Assembly (NCBI RefSeq): GCF_039530225.1
Contig: NZ_BAAAOH010000001.1
Coordinates: 682,001 to 746,000 of the forward strand
Origin: Microbacterium pumilum
GTDB lineage: Bacteria; Actinomycetota; Actinomycetes; Actinomycetales; Microbacteriaceae
Length of the DNA: 64,000 bases
Reading direction: 5' to 3'
The notes under the pieces are model-generated. The model was not told the DNA's origin, did no database searches, and saw nothing but the letters and a program-made list of their open reading frames with translations. The position numbers and the translations under genes were made by a program. Positions 24,243-33,189 of the stretch are shown one piece after another (positions within the stretch are counted from its first letter, which is position 1; every line of letters starts with the position of its first letter).

Positions 24243-26333
24243 TCAGGCATCCCGGACGTCGTCGCCGGCGTCCGATCCACCGCCGCCGACAGGCACCGCG
24301 CCGGTCTCGAGGAGCACGGCCTCGGCGTCCAGGTCGGTCGCGGCCTGCTCGAACTGCGACTGGTACAGGCGCCAGTACGCACCGCGTTCGGCGATGAGCT
24401 CGTCGTGCGAACCCTTCTCGACGATGTCGCCGTGCTCCATCACGAGGATGAGGTCGGCATCCCGAATCGTCGACAGGCGGTGCGCGATCACGAACGACGT
24501 GCGTCCCTCGCGCAGCGCAGCCATCGCGTGCTGCAGGAGCAGCTCGGTGCGCGTATCGACGGATGACGTGGCCTCGTCGAGGATCAGCACCGACGGCTGC
24601 GCCACGAACGCACGCGCGATCGTGATGAGCTGCTTCTCGCCGGCCGAGACGTTCGAGGCATCCTCGTCGAGCACCGTGTCGTAGCCCTCCGGCAGCGAGT
24701 GCACGAAGCGGTCGACACGCGTCGCCTTGGCGGCGTCCACGATCTCTTCATCAGTCGCGGACTCGCGCCCGTAGCGGATGTTGTCACGGATCGTGCCGGC
24801 GAACAGCCACGGATCCTGCAGCACCATGCCGGTACGCGAGCGGACGTCGTCGCGCGTGAGCTCGGCGATGTCCTGTCCGTCGAGCAGGATGCGGCCGCCG
24901 TCGAGCTCGTAGAACCGCATGATGAGGTTCACCAGCGTCGTCTTGCCCGCACCGGTCGGTCCCACGATCGCGACGGTCTGGCCCGGCTCGACACGGAACG
25001 ACAGGTCGGTGATGAGCGGGCGGTCAGACGTATACGAGAACGCCACGTTCTCGAACTCGATGACGCCTCCCCACCCCGGTCCCTGAGCCTGTCGAAGGGC
25101 GGGCGCATCGGGTGAATCCGGCTCCTGCTCGTCGGCATCCAGCAGCTCGAACACACGCTCGGCCGAGGCCGTGCCCGACTGGACGACGGCGGCCATGCCG
25201 CCCAGCTCGGACAGCGGCTGGGTGAACTGCTGCGAGTACTGGATGAAGGCCTGCACATCGCCGAGGCGCAGCTGGCCGTTCGCGACCATCAGCCCGCCGA
25301 GCACCGCGATCCCCACGTAGGTCAGGTTCCCGATGAACATCATGCCCGGCATGATCATGCCGGAGAGGAACTGGGCCTTGAAGCTGGCTTCGTAGAGCTC
25401 CTCGTTCTCGATCTGGAACTTCTCGCGCGAGTCTGCCTCGCGGCCGAACACCTTCACGAGCGCGTGACCCGAGAAGGACTCCTCGACGCGGGCGTTCAGA
25501 CGCCCGACCTTGCGCCACTGGATGCCGAACGCCTTCTGCGAGCGGGGTCCGATGACACCGAAGATCACGGCCATCAGCGGGAGCGAGATGAGCGCGACGA
25601 TCGACAGCTGCCACGAGATCGAGAACATCATGATCAGCACGCCGACCACGGTCAGGATCGAGGTGACGACGGTCGAGAGCGACTGCTGCATCGTCTGCGT
25701 GATGTTGTCGATGTCGTTGGTCACGCGCGAGATCAGCTCACCGCGCTGCACCTTGTCGAAGTACGAGAGCGGCAGCCGGTTGATCTTCGCCTCGACCGAC
25801 TCCCGCAGCTGCCACATCGTGCGGACCATGATGACGTTGATGACGTAGCCCTGCACCCAGTTCAGAAGCGACGACACGACATAGATCGCCATCACCGTGA
25901 CGACCACCATCCGCAGTGCCGTGAAGTCGACTCCGGCACCGACGACGAAGCCGTCCATCGCGGAGATCATGTTGGCGAGGTCGGTCTGACCTGCGAGGTT
26001 CAGCGCCGTGACCACCGCCTCCTGCGAAGTGCCCGGCGGGAACTGCGCTGCAAGGGCATTGGAGGCGAAACCCTCGAAGATGATGTTCGTCGCTTCGCCG
26101 AGGATCTTCGGCGCGATCACCGCGAGCACGACACCGATCGCGCCGAGGATCGACACGAAGATGAACGCGACCGCGTGCGGCTTCAGCAGCCCGATCAGGC
26201 GGAAGAAGCTCTTGCTGAAGTTCGTGGCCTTGCCGGGCTTGACGCTGTCCCAGTCGCCCGAGCTCTGACGAGCCTGCTCGGCGAGCTCGAGTTCGAGCCG
26301 CTCTTCCTCGGTGAGGATGTCGGGGGCGCTCAT
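24243..26333 (-). CDS. ABC exporter half-transporter, catalytic Walker B, degenerate signature
   Basis: A 696-residue type IV ABC half-transporter: a 70-residue acidic N-terminus, six membrane segments (about 75-420) and one ATPase domain. Walker A is GPTGAGKTT, Walker B VLILDEATSSVD with the catalytic Glu, and the H-loop FVIAHRLSTI has its His, but the signature is NVSAGEKQL instead of LSGGQ. The transmembrane part has an unusually long insertion between segments 1 and 2 (FEGFASNALAAQFPPGTSQE onward). It overlaps the upstream half-transporter gene by ATGA. In the linker before the ATPase domain a dispersed repeat is translated as ALRQAQGP. The C-terminus is Gly/Asp-rich. Substrate unknown; lipid or drug export is typical. 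Confidence 0.93.
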   Translation of the reverse strand: MSAPDILTEEERLELELAEQARQSSGDWDSVKPGKATNFSKSFFRLIGLLKPHAVAFIFVSILGAIGVVLAVIAPKILGEATNIIFEGFASNALAAQFPPGTSQEAVVTALNLAGQTDLANMISAMDGFVVGAGVDFTALRMVVVTVMAIYVVSSLLNWVQGYVINVIMVRTMWQLRESVEAKINRLPLSYFDKVQRGELISRVTNDIDNITQTMQQSLSTVVTSILTVVGVLIMMFSISWQLSIVALISLPLMAVIFGVIGPRSQKAFGIQWRKVGRLNARVEESFSGHALVKVFGREADSREKFQIENEELYEASFKAQFLSGMIMPGMMFIGNLTYVGIAVLGGLMVANGQLRLGDVQAFIQYSQQFTQPLSELGGMAAVVQSGTASAERVFELLDADEQEPDSPDAPALRQAQGPGWGGVIEFENVAFSYTSDRPLITDLSFRVEPGQTVAIVGPTGAGKTTLVNLIMRFYELDGGRILLDGQDIAELTRDDVRSRTGMVLQDPWLFAGTIRDNIRYGRESATDEEIVDAAKATRVDRFVHSLPEGYDTVLDEDASNVSAGEKQLITIARAFVAQPSVLILDEATSSVDTRTELLLQHAMAALREGRTSFVIAHRLSTIRDADLILVMEHGDIVEKGSHDELIAERGAYWRLYQSQFEQAATDLDAEAVLLETGAVPVGGGGSDAGDDVRDA
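25078..25099. repeat. Repeat copy inside ABC exporter gene
   Basis: ccctgagcctgtcgaaggg at 25081-25099, preceded by ggt, is in frame and encodes LRQAQGP on the minus strand between the transmembrane and ATPase domains. Confidence 0.75.
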
Positions 26334-28057
26334 GCCTCCACCCCCAGCTGCGATTCGACGATCTCTCTGTAGGTGACGTTCGAGGCCAGAAGCTCCTCGT
26401 GGGTTCCGACACCGACCATGCGGCCGTCCTCGAGGACGACGATGCGGTCTGCCTCGGTGATGGTCGACACCCGCTGGGCGACGACGATCTTCGTGACATC
26501 CGGAAGCTCGCGCCACAGGGCCTGGCGCAGCCTCGCGTCGGTGGTGAGGTCCAGCGCCGAGAACGAGTCGTCGAAGACGAGGATGTCGGGCTGGTGCACG
26601 ATCGCCCGCGCGATGGCCAGCCGCTGCCGCTGACCGCCGGACACGTTGGTGCCGCCCTGCGCGATCCGGGCGCCGAGCTGACCCTCCATCTCTTCGACGA
26701 AGTCACGGCCCTGGGCGATCTCGAGCGCGTGCCAGAGCTCCTCGTCGGTCGCCTCCTCGCGCCCGAACCGGAGGTTCGACGCGATGGTTCCCGTGAACAG
26801 GAACGGCCGCTGCGGTACCAGCCCGATGCCCGTCCAGAGGTGGTCGAGGTCCGCATCCCGCACGTCCACCCCGCCGATGCGGACGGCGCCGCCGGTCACA
26901 TCGAACAGCCGCGGGATCAGCGAGACGAGCGTGGTCTTGCCCGACCCGGTCGAACCGACGACGGCCACGCTCTCGCCGGGGCGGGCGGTGAAGCTGATGC
27001 CCTGCAGGACCGGCGACTCGGCACCGGGGTAGGTGAACTCGACGTCGTCGAAGGCCACGGCCCCGGGCTCGCTGAACTCGCTCACGGGGCTGGCGGCGCG
27101 CGTGAGCGTCGACTCGCTCGCGAGCACCTCGCCGATGCGCTCGGCAGACACCGCAGCACGCGGGATCATGATCGTCATGAAGCTCGCCATGAGCACGCCC
27201 ATGAGGATCTGACCGACATACTGCATGAAGGCGAAGAGGGTGCCGATCTCGATCGTGCCGTCGTCGACCTGGATGCCGCCGAACCAGATGACCCCGACCA
27301 CTGTGACGTTCAGCACCAGCATCGCGAGCGGAAAGAGCAGAACGAACAGCGAACCGACCTTGCGGCCGACCACCATGATGTCGGTGCTGGCGCCGCGGAA
27401 ACGCTCCTCTTCGATGTCTTCGCGCACGAAAGCCCGTACGACCCGGACGCCGGTGAGCTGTTCGCGCATGATGCGGTTGACGGCGTCCAGCTTCTTCTGG
27501 AAGCTGCGGAACAGCGGCACCATCCGACTGATGATGAGCCCGGCGACGAGCAGCAGCACGGGCACCGCCACGGCGATCAGCCAGCTCAGCTGGGCATCCT
27601 GCTGCACGGCCATGATGATGCCGCCGATCGCCAGGAGCGGTGCGGTGACCAGCATCGTGGCGCCCATCATCGCGAGCATCTGCACCTGCTGCACGTCGTT
27701 GGTGTTGCGGGTGATGAGCGAGCCCGGGCCGAACTTCGACACCTCACGCTCCGAGAACCCGCTCACCTTCTCGTAGACATCGCGGCGGATGTCGCGGCCT
27801 GCCGCCATCGCGGCGCGCGCCGCGAAGTACGTGGCGACGATGGACGCCGTGATCTGCAGAAGGGAGATCGCGAGCATGAGGGTGCCCGTTGACCAGATGT
27901 AAGCGGTGTCGCCCTTGGAGACGCCCTCGTCGATGATGTCGGCGTTGAGGCGGGGCAGATACAGCGACGCCATCGCTGAAACGAACTGGAACACGAGCAC
28001 GCCCAGCAGCAGCCAGCGATACGTCTTCAGGTATTGGAAGAGCAGTTTGCCGAGCAC
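26330..28057 (-). CDS. ABC exporter half-transporter, degenerate Walker B and H-loop
   Basis: A 575-residue half-transporter with six membrane segments and one ATPase domain. Walker A is GSTGSGKTT and the signature NVSGGQRQR is canonical, but Walker B reads ILVFDDSFSALD (Asp in place of the catalytic Glu) and the H-loop VVAQRVSTI has Gln in place of His. The partner at 24243 has the opposite pattern, so the two form an asymmetric heterodimer of the TmrAB/LmrCD kind with one active and one degenerate ATP site. GTG at 28057 is preceded by TGGAG. It is the first gene of the pair and overlaps the second by 4 bp. Confidence 0.93.
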   Translation of the reverse strand: MLGKLLFQYLKTYRWLLLGVLVFQFVSAMASLYLPRLNADIIDEGVSKGDTAYIWSTGTLMLAISLLQITASIVATYFAARAAMAAGRDIRRDVYEKVSGFSEREVSKFGPGSLITRNTNDVQQVQMLAMMGATMLVTAPLLAIGGIIMAVQQDAQLSWLIAVAVPVLLLVAGLIISRMVPLFRSFQKKLDAVNRIMREQLTGVRVVRAFVREDIEEERFRGASTDIMVVGRKVGSLFVLLFPLAMLVLNVTVVGVIWFGGIQVDDGTIEIGTLFAFMQYVGQILMGVLMASFMTIMIPRAAVSAERIGEVLASESTLTRAASPVSEFSEPGAVAFDDVEFTYPGAESPVLQGISFTARPGESVAVVGSTGSGKTTLVSLIPRLFDVTGGAVRIGGVDVRDADLDHLWTGIGLVPQRPFLFTGTIASNLRFGREEATDEELWHALEIAQGRDFVEEMEGQLGARIAQGGTNVSGGQRQRLAIARAIVHQPDILVFDDSFSALDLTTDARLRQALWRELPDVTKIVVAQRVSTITEADRIVVLEDGRMVGVGTHEELLASNVTYREIVESQLGVEA

Positions 28058-28305
28058 GGAGGTCTCCAGGAGGTGAGGGTGAGGCGCCGATCACGCTGAT
28101 CACGTGGACCGGGGCGCGCTGAATGCGCCGCCGCCGACCTCCAGGGTCGCAGACACCACGGACACTCTTCGACCGAGTGAGCCCTCCGTCCGCTGAGGGC
28201 GAAACTCCCGGCTCGGATCAGACCGGCGGCGGCGCGAGGACGGCGGACCGGTCGTCCCGCACGCTCACGACCGGGCAACCGCGCTCCGGGGCCCGCGAGA
28301 GCCTT

Positions 28306-29523
28306 CTAAGACGGCGCCACCACCTTGAGGTCCTGCTTGGGAACCACGACTTCGCGGATGATCAGCAGGACCGATGCCATCAGCGGGAGGGCCACCAGCA
28401 CGCCGATCACGCCTGCGAGAGTGCCGCCGACCAGCGCTCCGATGAGGACGAGGGCTGCCGGAATCGAGATGGCACGGTTCATGACGCGCGGGCTCACGAC
28501 GTAGGACTCGAGCTGGATGTAGATGAGGTAGCCGATCGCGAAGATCAGCGCCTGGGTGGGGTTGGAGAACAGCGCGACGATCGACGCGAACACCCAGAAG
28601 ATCACCGACCCGAACAGCGGGACCAGTGTGATCACGAACGCGATGACGGCCATGAGCGCGGGGTATGGCAAGCCGATGACGAGGTGCAGGAAGAACACCA
28701 CCGCGGCATTGATCGAGGAGAGGACCACCGAGCCCAGCAGCGAACTGCCGACGGACGCCGTCACACGCTCGGTCAGCCGCGAGAGCGTCGGGCGATCGTG
28801 CGCGGGGGCGAGCGAGTACAGCGCTCGCTTCATGCCGTCGAGGGATGAGAGGAAGTACAGCGTGAGCGCAGTGATGATGAAGCCCGCCGTGATGGCGCTC
28901 GCGACGCCCACTCCGATCCGGAGCACACCCCCGCCGATCGCGGCGACGGTCTCGGGCTGATGTATGTGTTCCGCCACCTCGGCCAGCGCACCGGACACAG
29001 CCAGCTGGAGGTCGCTCGGCAGCGTGAGGAACCAGTCGCTCTCGAGCGTCTGCGCGATCGCCTCCGGTATCGACTCGATGAACTGGCCGATCTGCTGGAC
29101 GACGGGCGGCAGCACGAAGACCAGCACCGCCACAGCGAGGAGCGCGAACGCGCCGAACACGATCCCGATCCCCGCTCCGCGCTTCATGCCGCGACGCTCG
29201 AGCGTGCGGACGACCGGGTCGAGTCCGAGCGAGATGAACAGGGCGAGGATGATGTAGATCAGGATCTCGGTGATCGAGGCGATCGCCGACCCGAGGACGA
29301 TGCCGCCGAGGACTCCCAGCGTCGCGACGAAGGCGACGACCAGAGGACGCTCGATCGCTGCCAGGATGCCTCGGCGAGGCTCTCGCGACATCGGCGGAGC
29401 CGGCTCCGGCTCCGGCTCCGGCTCATCGGCGACCACCTCAGTGCGCATCGCAGCCGCGGCCGCACGGGTGGTAGGCGGATTCGGCTCCGGGTGCCCGGGC
29501 GCGACCTCAGACGAGTTGCTCAT
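28306..29523 (-). CDS. AI-2E family transporter (UPF0118)
   Basis: A 405-residue membrane protein with about eight segments. After an N-terminal tail with a Glu-Pro run (EPEPEPEPAPP) the family core begins at RPLVVAFVATLGVLGGIVLG; GLPYPALMAVIAFVITLVPLFGSV and AISIPAALVLIGALVGGTLAGVIGVL are the conserved C-terminal blocks. The family includes proteins named for AI-2 export and Na+/H+ antiporters, so substrate is open. A -10 box lies 6 nt before the ATG. It is transcribed toward the ABC pair but 248 bp separate them. A second member of the family is at 37811. Confidence 0.88.
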   Translation of the reverse strand: MSNSSEVAPGHPEPNPPTTRAAAAAMRTEVVADEPEPEPEPAPPMSREPRRGILAAIERPLVVAFVATLGVLGGIVLGSAIASITEILIYIILALFISLGLDPVVRTLERRGMKRGAGIGIVFGAFALLAVAVLVFVLPPVVQQIGQFIESIPEAIAQTLESDWFLTLPSDLQLAVSGALAEVAEHIHQPETVAAIGGGVLRIGVGVASAITAGFIITALTLYFLSSLDGMKRALYSLAPAHDRPTLSRLTERVTASVGSSLLGSVVLSSINAAVVFFLHLVIGLPYPALMAVIAFVITLVPLFGSVIFWVFASIVALFSNPTQALIFAIGYLIYIQLESYVVSPRVMNRAISIPAALVLIGALVGGTLAGVIGVLVALPLMASVLLIIREVVVPKQDLKVVAPS

Positions 29524-29529
29524 GGCCGG

Positions 29530-29535
29530 ACACTA
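29530..29535 (-). promoter_or_regulatory. -10 box TAGTGT, leaderless start of AI-2E gene
   Basis: On the minus strand TAGTGT is followed by ccggcc and the ATG at 29523. Confidence 0.5.
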
Positions 29536-29558
29536 GCGCCGACCCCCGCCCCGCCGAG

Positions 29559-32144
29559 TCACCCCACGCGGGCGATATCGGCGGCCTCCAGCAGACCGAG
29601 CTCGCGGGCACGGGCGATCGCGGCATCCCGCCCACCCGCGTCGAGCTTGCGGTAGATGTGGGCCATGTGCGTCTTGACGGTGTTCACCGACACGAAGCAG
29701 CGCGCCGCCATTTCGGCATTGGTGAGCCTGCTCGGAAGATAGGCGAGCAGCTCGTGCTCCCGCGCCGTGAGCGGCTCGGTGAGCTGCTCGGCATCGGGGC
29801 GGGTGGTCGGTGCGAAGCGATCGAGGACGGCACGGCGGAATCCGGCGGGAGTGCCGGGAAGGCCTCTCAGGAGGTCTTCCACGTGATGCCCCGCGCTCAG
29901 GAACGGGTAGACGAGACCCTCGGGTTCCGCTGCGTCGAGCGCGGCCGTGAGGAAGCCGCGTGATTCCGCGGGGTGCCCGTCGACGTCGCTGAGCCAGGAC
30001 TGCAGGATGGCGCGCTCCACCGTCTGGGACGGACTCGCCGGTGCGGCGGGCTCGGCCGCACCCAGCCTCGTCCTGGCGCCATCGGGGTCCCGCGCTGCGA
30101 GGAGGCCGGCCACATCTTCGAAGACGAGGTGCGACCACTCCGCCTGGCTGCCCGCCGGTGAGAATGTGCCGACGCGCCTCAGGCGCCGATTCGTGATCGC
30201 GCGGAGGGCGCTGCGCACGATGGGGGGTGGCGTGCCCGTCGGTGGTATCGCCGCGACATCCGTCCCGTCCGGATCGACCAGTCGCGACTCGGCATGCGCG
30301 ACCCAGAGCAGCTGGACCCGAGCGTTCGATGCGGCACGCACGTGTCCCTCGTGCAGGGCGAAGGCGCCGGCCTCCGCCTCGCCGCGCTGGATCGCGACGA
30401 GCGCCCGCGCGAGGTAGGCATCGGCCGGTCCGGGATGAGAGAGCAGGGAGAGCTCGCGTGCCAGCTCCAGACCCTCGTCGGCGAACTCGGCGGCGCGGAT
30501 CAGCCTGCCCTGCCATGCCTCCGCGAGCGCGATGCTCCCCAGCAGCCCAACACGAAAAGCGCCGTACGAGGCACCCGGCGAGGCAAGGCTGCGCGCCAGC
30601 CACTCGAGTGCCCGCTCGGCATCGCCGAGGAGGAAGTGGCCACGCCCGATCGACGCCAGCACGAGCGTCGTCAGCAGCGCCTGGTCCGACATGTGAAGGA
30701 GGTCCGGAATGACGGTGCCTTCGACGCGTTCGAGGAGCTCCAGCGCACGCTCGCCCTCTTGGACGTATGTTTCGGGATGCGGTCGGAACTGCACGCACGC
30801 GGCGAGATACGCCCGAGCGACCAGCTCGACTCCGAGCGGCAACCCTGGATCACCGAGGATGCCTCGCAGGATGTCTTCCGCGATCGCCGCGCGCCCGGAC
30901 ATCCCCTCGAGGATCCCGTAGAGCATCTCCGCTTCGACGCGTGCGGCTCGGACATCTGCGGGGACCATCGCGAGCCATCGCGCGACGGTGGCTGTCTCGC
31001 CACGTTCGTAGACTTCGCGCCCCCGGGCCATTATCAGGTCGAGCGCGCCATCCCATCGCTTCGCCGCGAGGAGGCATTCGATCGCACTTGTGGTGTCGCC
31101 ACGCGCCGTGTGCCACCCGGCGGCCAACGCGAGAAGGTCGGACTCGGCTCCGGGATCGGAGGCGCGCAAGCGGTACCGCAGCAGGTCGCGAAACAGGTGG
31201 TGGAAGCGGTAATGGTCGGGCTTTCCGGCTACGGCGACGACGAACATGGACTCGTACTCGAGCTCGCGAAGGAACGCGGCACCGCCGTCGACGCCTCCGA
31301 CGACCTCCACGAGACCCGCGTTGAGCTCTTCGAGCACCGACAGCTGCAGCAGCGCACGGCGTCGCCCCGCGGGAAGCGCGTCGAGCACCTCTTCACTCAG
31401 GTAGTCGATGGCGAGCCGGTCGCTCTCTGCCAGGGCGTCCACGAACTCCGCGCTGTCGTCGCGGAACCGCAGGCTCAACCCGGTGAGATGGATGCCGGCA
31501 GCCCATCCTTCGGTCCTCTCGACGATCGACGCGGCGGTCTCCGGATCGACCGGACGGCGCAGGATCCGCTCGATCACGCGCCCCGCGCTCTCCGGATCGA
31601 AGGCGAGCTGGGCCTGGCGGAGCTCCACCAGGCCGTGCTGCAGTCGATGGCGGCTCCACCCGAGCTTGAGATCGACGCGTGATGAGAACACGAAGTGAGT
31701 GTTGGGCGGGAGCATGTCGACCAGCCGCCAGAGGTCGGTGACGACCTCGGCATTCGAGACCCGATGCAGGTCGTCGAAGACGACGACCACCTTCGCGGGC
31801 ACATCTGCGAACGCCGCAGCCAGGGACTCGATCATCTCCTCGCCGAGGCCCCCACCGGCAGCCCCGAGCGGCACGTCGAGCGTCGACAGCCTCGAGTCCA
31901 CCGCGCCCAGCTCGCTGAGGAGCCGGCGCGCGACGTGGACCGCGTCGTCGTCCGCCGCACTCATGTCGAGCCACGCGACGCGGGCATCGCCGAGGGAAGC
32001 CGCCCACTGATTCAGCAGGACGCTCTTGCCTGATCCGGCGGGTGCGACGACCAGCGTGAGGGGTGCATCCAGGCCGACGTCCAGACGGGCCCGGAGCTCC
32101 GGCCGGTCCACGGCGTGCGGAGGGACCGTACGCGCAACCGTCAT
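29559..32144 (-). CDS. LAL-family (MalT-like) ATP-binding LuxR regulator
   Basis: An 861-residue regulator. The N-terminal STAND-type ATPase has Walker A APAGSGKS (34-41) and Walker B VVVVFDDLH; a long helical region of TPR-like repeats (about 330-690) follows; the C-terminus is a LuxR helix-turn-helix, LTAREHELLAYLPSRLTNAE and VNTVKTHMAHIYRKLDAGGR. Such proteins oligomerise on binding ATP and an inducer and activate transcription. The start at 32144 has a GAAGG ribosome site 10 nt away. It is divergent from a small protein gene and, just beyond, the SHOCT/DUF6325 genes, which are its most likely targets by position. The inducer is unknown. Confidence 0.92.
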   Translation of the reverse strand: MTVARTVPPHAVDRPELRARLDVGLDAPLTLVVAPAGSGKSVLLNQWAASLGDARVAWLDMSAADDDAVHVARRLLSELGAVDSRLSTLDVPLGAAGGGLGEEMIESLAAAFADVPAKVVVVFDDLHRVSNAEVVTDLWRLVDMLPPNTHFVFSSRVDLKLGWSRHRLQHGLVELRQAQLAFDPESAGRVIERILRRPVDPETAASIVERTEGWAAGIHLTGLSLRFRDDSAEFVDALAESDRLAIDYLSEEVLDALPAGRRRALLQLSVLEELNAGLVEVVGGVDGGAAFLRELEYESMFVVAVAGKPDHYRFHHLFRDLLRYRLRASDPGAESDLLALAAGWHTARGDTTSAIECLLAAKRWDGALDLIMARGREVYERGETATVARWLAMVPADVRAARVEAEMLYGILEGMSGRAAIAEDILRGILGDPGLPLGVELVARAYLAACVQFRPHPETYVQEGERALELLERVEGTVIPDLLHMSDQALLTTLVLASIGRGHFLLGDAERALEWLARSLASPGASYGAFRVGLLGSIALAEAWQGRLIRAAEFADEGLELARELSLLSHPGPADAYLARALVAIQRGEAEAGAFALHEGHVRAASNARVQLLWVAHAESRLVDPDGTDVAAIPPTGTPPPIVRSALRAITNRRLRRVGTFSPAGSQAEWSHLVFEDVAGLLAARDPDGARTRLGAAEPAAPASPSQTVERAILQSWLSDVDGHPAESRGFLTAALDAAEPEGLVYPFLSAGHHVEDLLRGLPGTPAGFRRAVLDRFAPTTRPDAEQLTEPLTAREHELLAYLPSRLTNAEMAARCFVSVNTVKTHMAHIYRKLDAGGRDAAIARARELGLLEAADIARVG

Positions 32145-32274
32145 CTGTCACCGCCTTCTGCGTGCGAGGTTCGCGTGGGCACGAGAATCATCCCACAGGG
32201 GTGACGGCAGTTCGACGGGGGTGTCGCACGATGGCGATATCGCGCGGATCCGGCCGCGCTCGAGGAGGTGGCAC

Positions 32275-32493
32275 ATGCCCGCTCACGTCATGGAGGTCGT
32301 GGTGCGGGGCAGGCTCGGACCGGATCTCGTGGCTGCGCTCGAGGGCTTCGACGTCGAGCCTGGGCAGAACGGAATGACGCGGATCGTCGGACCGGTCCCG
32401 GACCAATCGAAGCTCTTCGGTCTGCTCGACATGTTCGACGGCCTGCACATCGAAGTCGTGTCGGTCAACCCCGTGGGCGCGGAGACCCCCTAG
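32275..32493 (+). CDS. Small protein of unknown function, 72 residues
   Basis: Starts MPAHVMEVVVRGRLGPDLVA after the strong ribosome site GAGGAGG and reads as a compact alternating beta-alpha protein: a first strand-helix unit, then VEPGQNGMTRIVGPV and LFGLLDMFDGLHIEVVSVN. This layout suggests an ACT-like or ferredoxin-like fold, but no family is recognised. It has no signal peptide. The gene is divergent from the LAL regulator and about 100 bp upstream of the SHOCT membrane protein, so it is a candidate member of that regulon. Codon use is normal for the window. Confidence 0.7.
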   Translation: MPAHVMEVVVRGRLGPDLVAALEGFDVEPGQNGMTRIVGPVPDQSKLFGLLDMFDGLHIEVVSVNPVGAETP

Positions 32494-32512
32494 ATTCTCA
32501 CCCGAGGCGGGT

Positions 32513-32574
32513 GACGCATCCCCCTCGTGTGCGTCAATAGCCTCACAACAAGGCGGCGGGCTTCCCGGCCCGCC
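32513..32574 (+). promoter_or_regulatory. Promoter, inverted repeat and leader hairpin of SHOCT gene
   Basis: GACGCA (32513-32518) and TGCGTC (32530-32535) form an inverted repeat directly before TAGCCT (32538-32543), a -10 box. The predicted transcript would begin near 32550 and open with the stem GGCGGGC-ttcccg-GCCCGCC (32555-32574), 18 nt before the ATG. A role in mRNA stability or translation is possible. Confidence 0.45.
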
Positions 32575-32592
32575 CTGAACGAATGGAACGAC

Positions 32593-33000
32593 ATGTTCTT
32601 CACCGATGACAGCAGTCTCTGGTCCTTGCTTGTCTGGTTCTTCTGGGTGTTCGTGTTCTTCGCCTACCTGATGGTCCTCTTCTCGATCCTGGGTGACCTC
32701 TTCCGCGACTCCGAACTCAGCGGATGGTGGAAGGCGGTCTGGATCATCTTCCTCATCTTCATCCCCTTCCTCACCGCACTGGTGTACCTGATCGCGCGGG
32801 GCAACGGCATGACGAAGCGCGGCATTGCGCAAGCCCAGGAGATGCGAAAGGCGCAGGACGACTACATCCGGCAGACCGCAGGAGCCTCCAGCGGGGGCAG
32901 CAGCGTGGACGACATCGCGAAGGCGAAGTCTCTCCTCGACTCCGGCGCCATCACGCAGGCGGAGTTCGACGCGATCAAGGCCAAGGCACTCGCGAGCTGA
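32593..33000 (+). CDS. Membrane protein with phospholipase D-nuclease-like N-terminus and SHOCT domain
   Basis: A 135-residue protein with two membrane segments: LLVWFFWVFVFFAYLMVLFS (residues 10-32) and WWKAVWIIFLIFIPFLTALV (about 44-65), the arrangement of PLDc_N-type small membrane proteins. A basic and Gln-rich linker leads to the C-terminal SHOCT motif (VDDIAKAKSLLDSGAITQAE, then FDAIKAKAL), a short helical oligomerisation domain. The ribosome site is weak (GGAACG). An intrinsic terminator follows. It sits beside DUF6325 and another SHOCT gene downstream of the LAL regulator. Function unknown; a membrane stress or maintenance role would be speculation. Confidence 0.85.
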   Translation: MFFTDDSSLWSLLVWFFWVFVFFAYLMVLFSILGDLFRDSELSGWWKAVWIIFLIFIPFLTALVYLIARGNGMTKRGIAQAQEMRKAQDDYIRQTAGASSGGSSVDDIAKAKSLLDSGAITQAEFDAIKAKALAS

Positions 33001-33016
33001 GCCGGCCGTCATCCGG

Positions 33017-33053
33017 AAAGGCCGTTCTGTTCACCTGAACAGGACGGCCTTTT
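33017..33053 (+). terminator. Intrinsic terminator
   Basis: AAAGGCCGT...TTCA (33017-33033) pairs with TGAA...ACGGCCTTT (33036-33052), 17-bp arms with one mismatch and a 2-nt loop, ending in TTTT. This is the best classical terminator in the window. Confidence 0.9.
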
Positions 33054-33125
33054 CGTTCGTTCTTGCGCCATGATGGCCATATCACCCGCCTGGGATGACG
33101 ACCTCCCCTCGGCACGATACGAGGC

Positions 33126-33136
33126 TTGTGTCACAA
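33126..33136. promoter_or_regulatory. Small palindrome upstream of DUF6325 gene
   Basis: TTGTG-T-CACAA at 33126-33136, 54 bp before the ATG at 33190. It may be an operator. No clear -10 box is seen between it and the gene. Confidence 0.25.
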
Positions 33137-33189
33137 CCAATGCGCCGTGGCTGCTCAACGGTCTCGCGGCGTTGAATCCGGAGGTATCC

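Noticed and set aside
28058..28305. Possible gene between the ABC pair and the AI-2E gene
   Set aside because: Open frames here are short and of antisense-like composition, with no start signals; I see only a leader region for the ABC operon.
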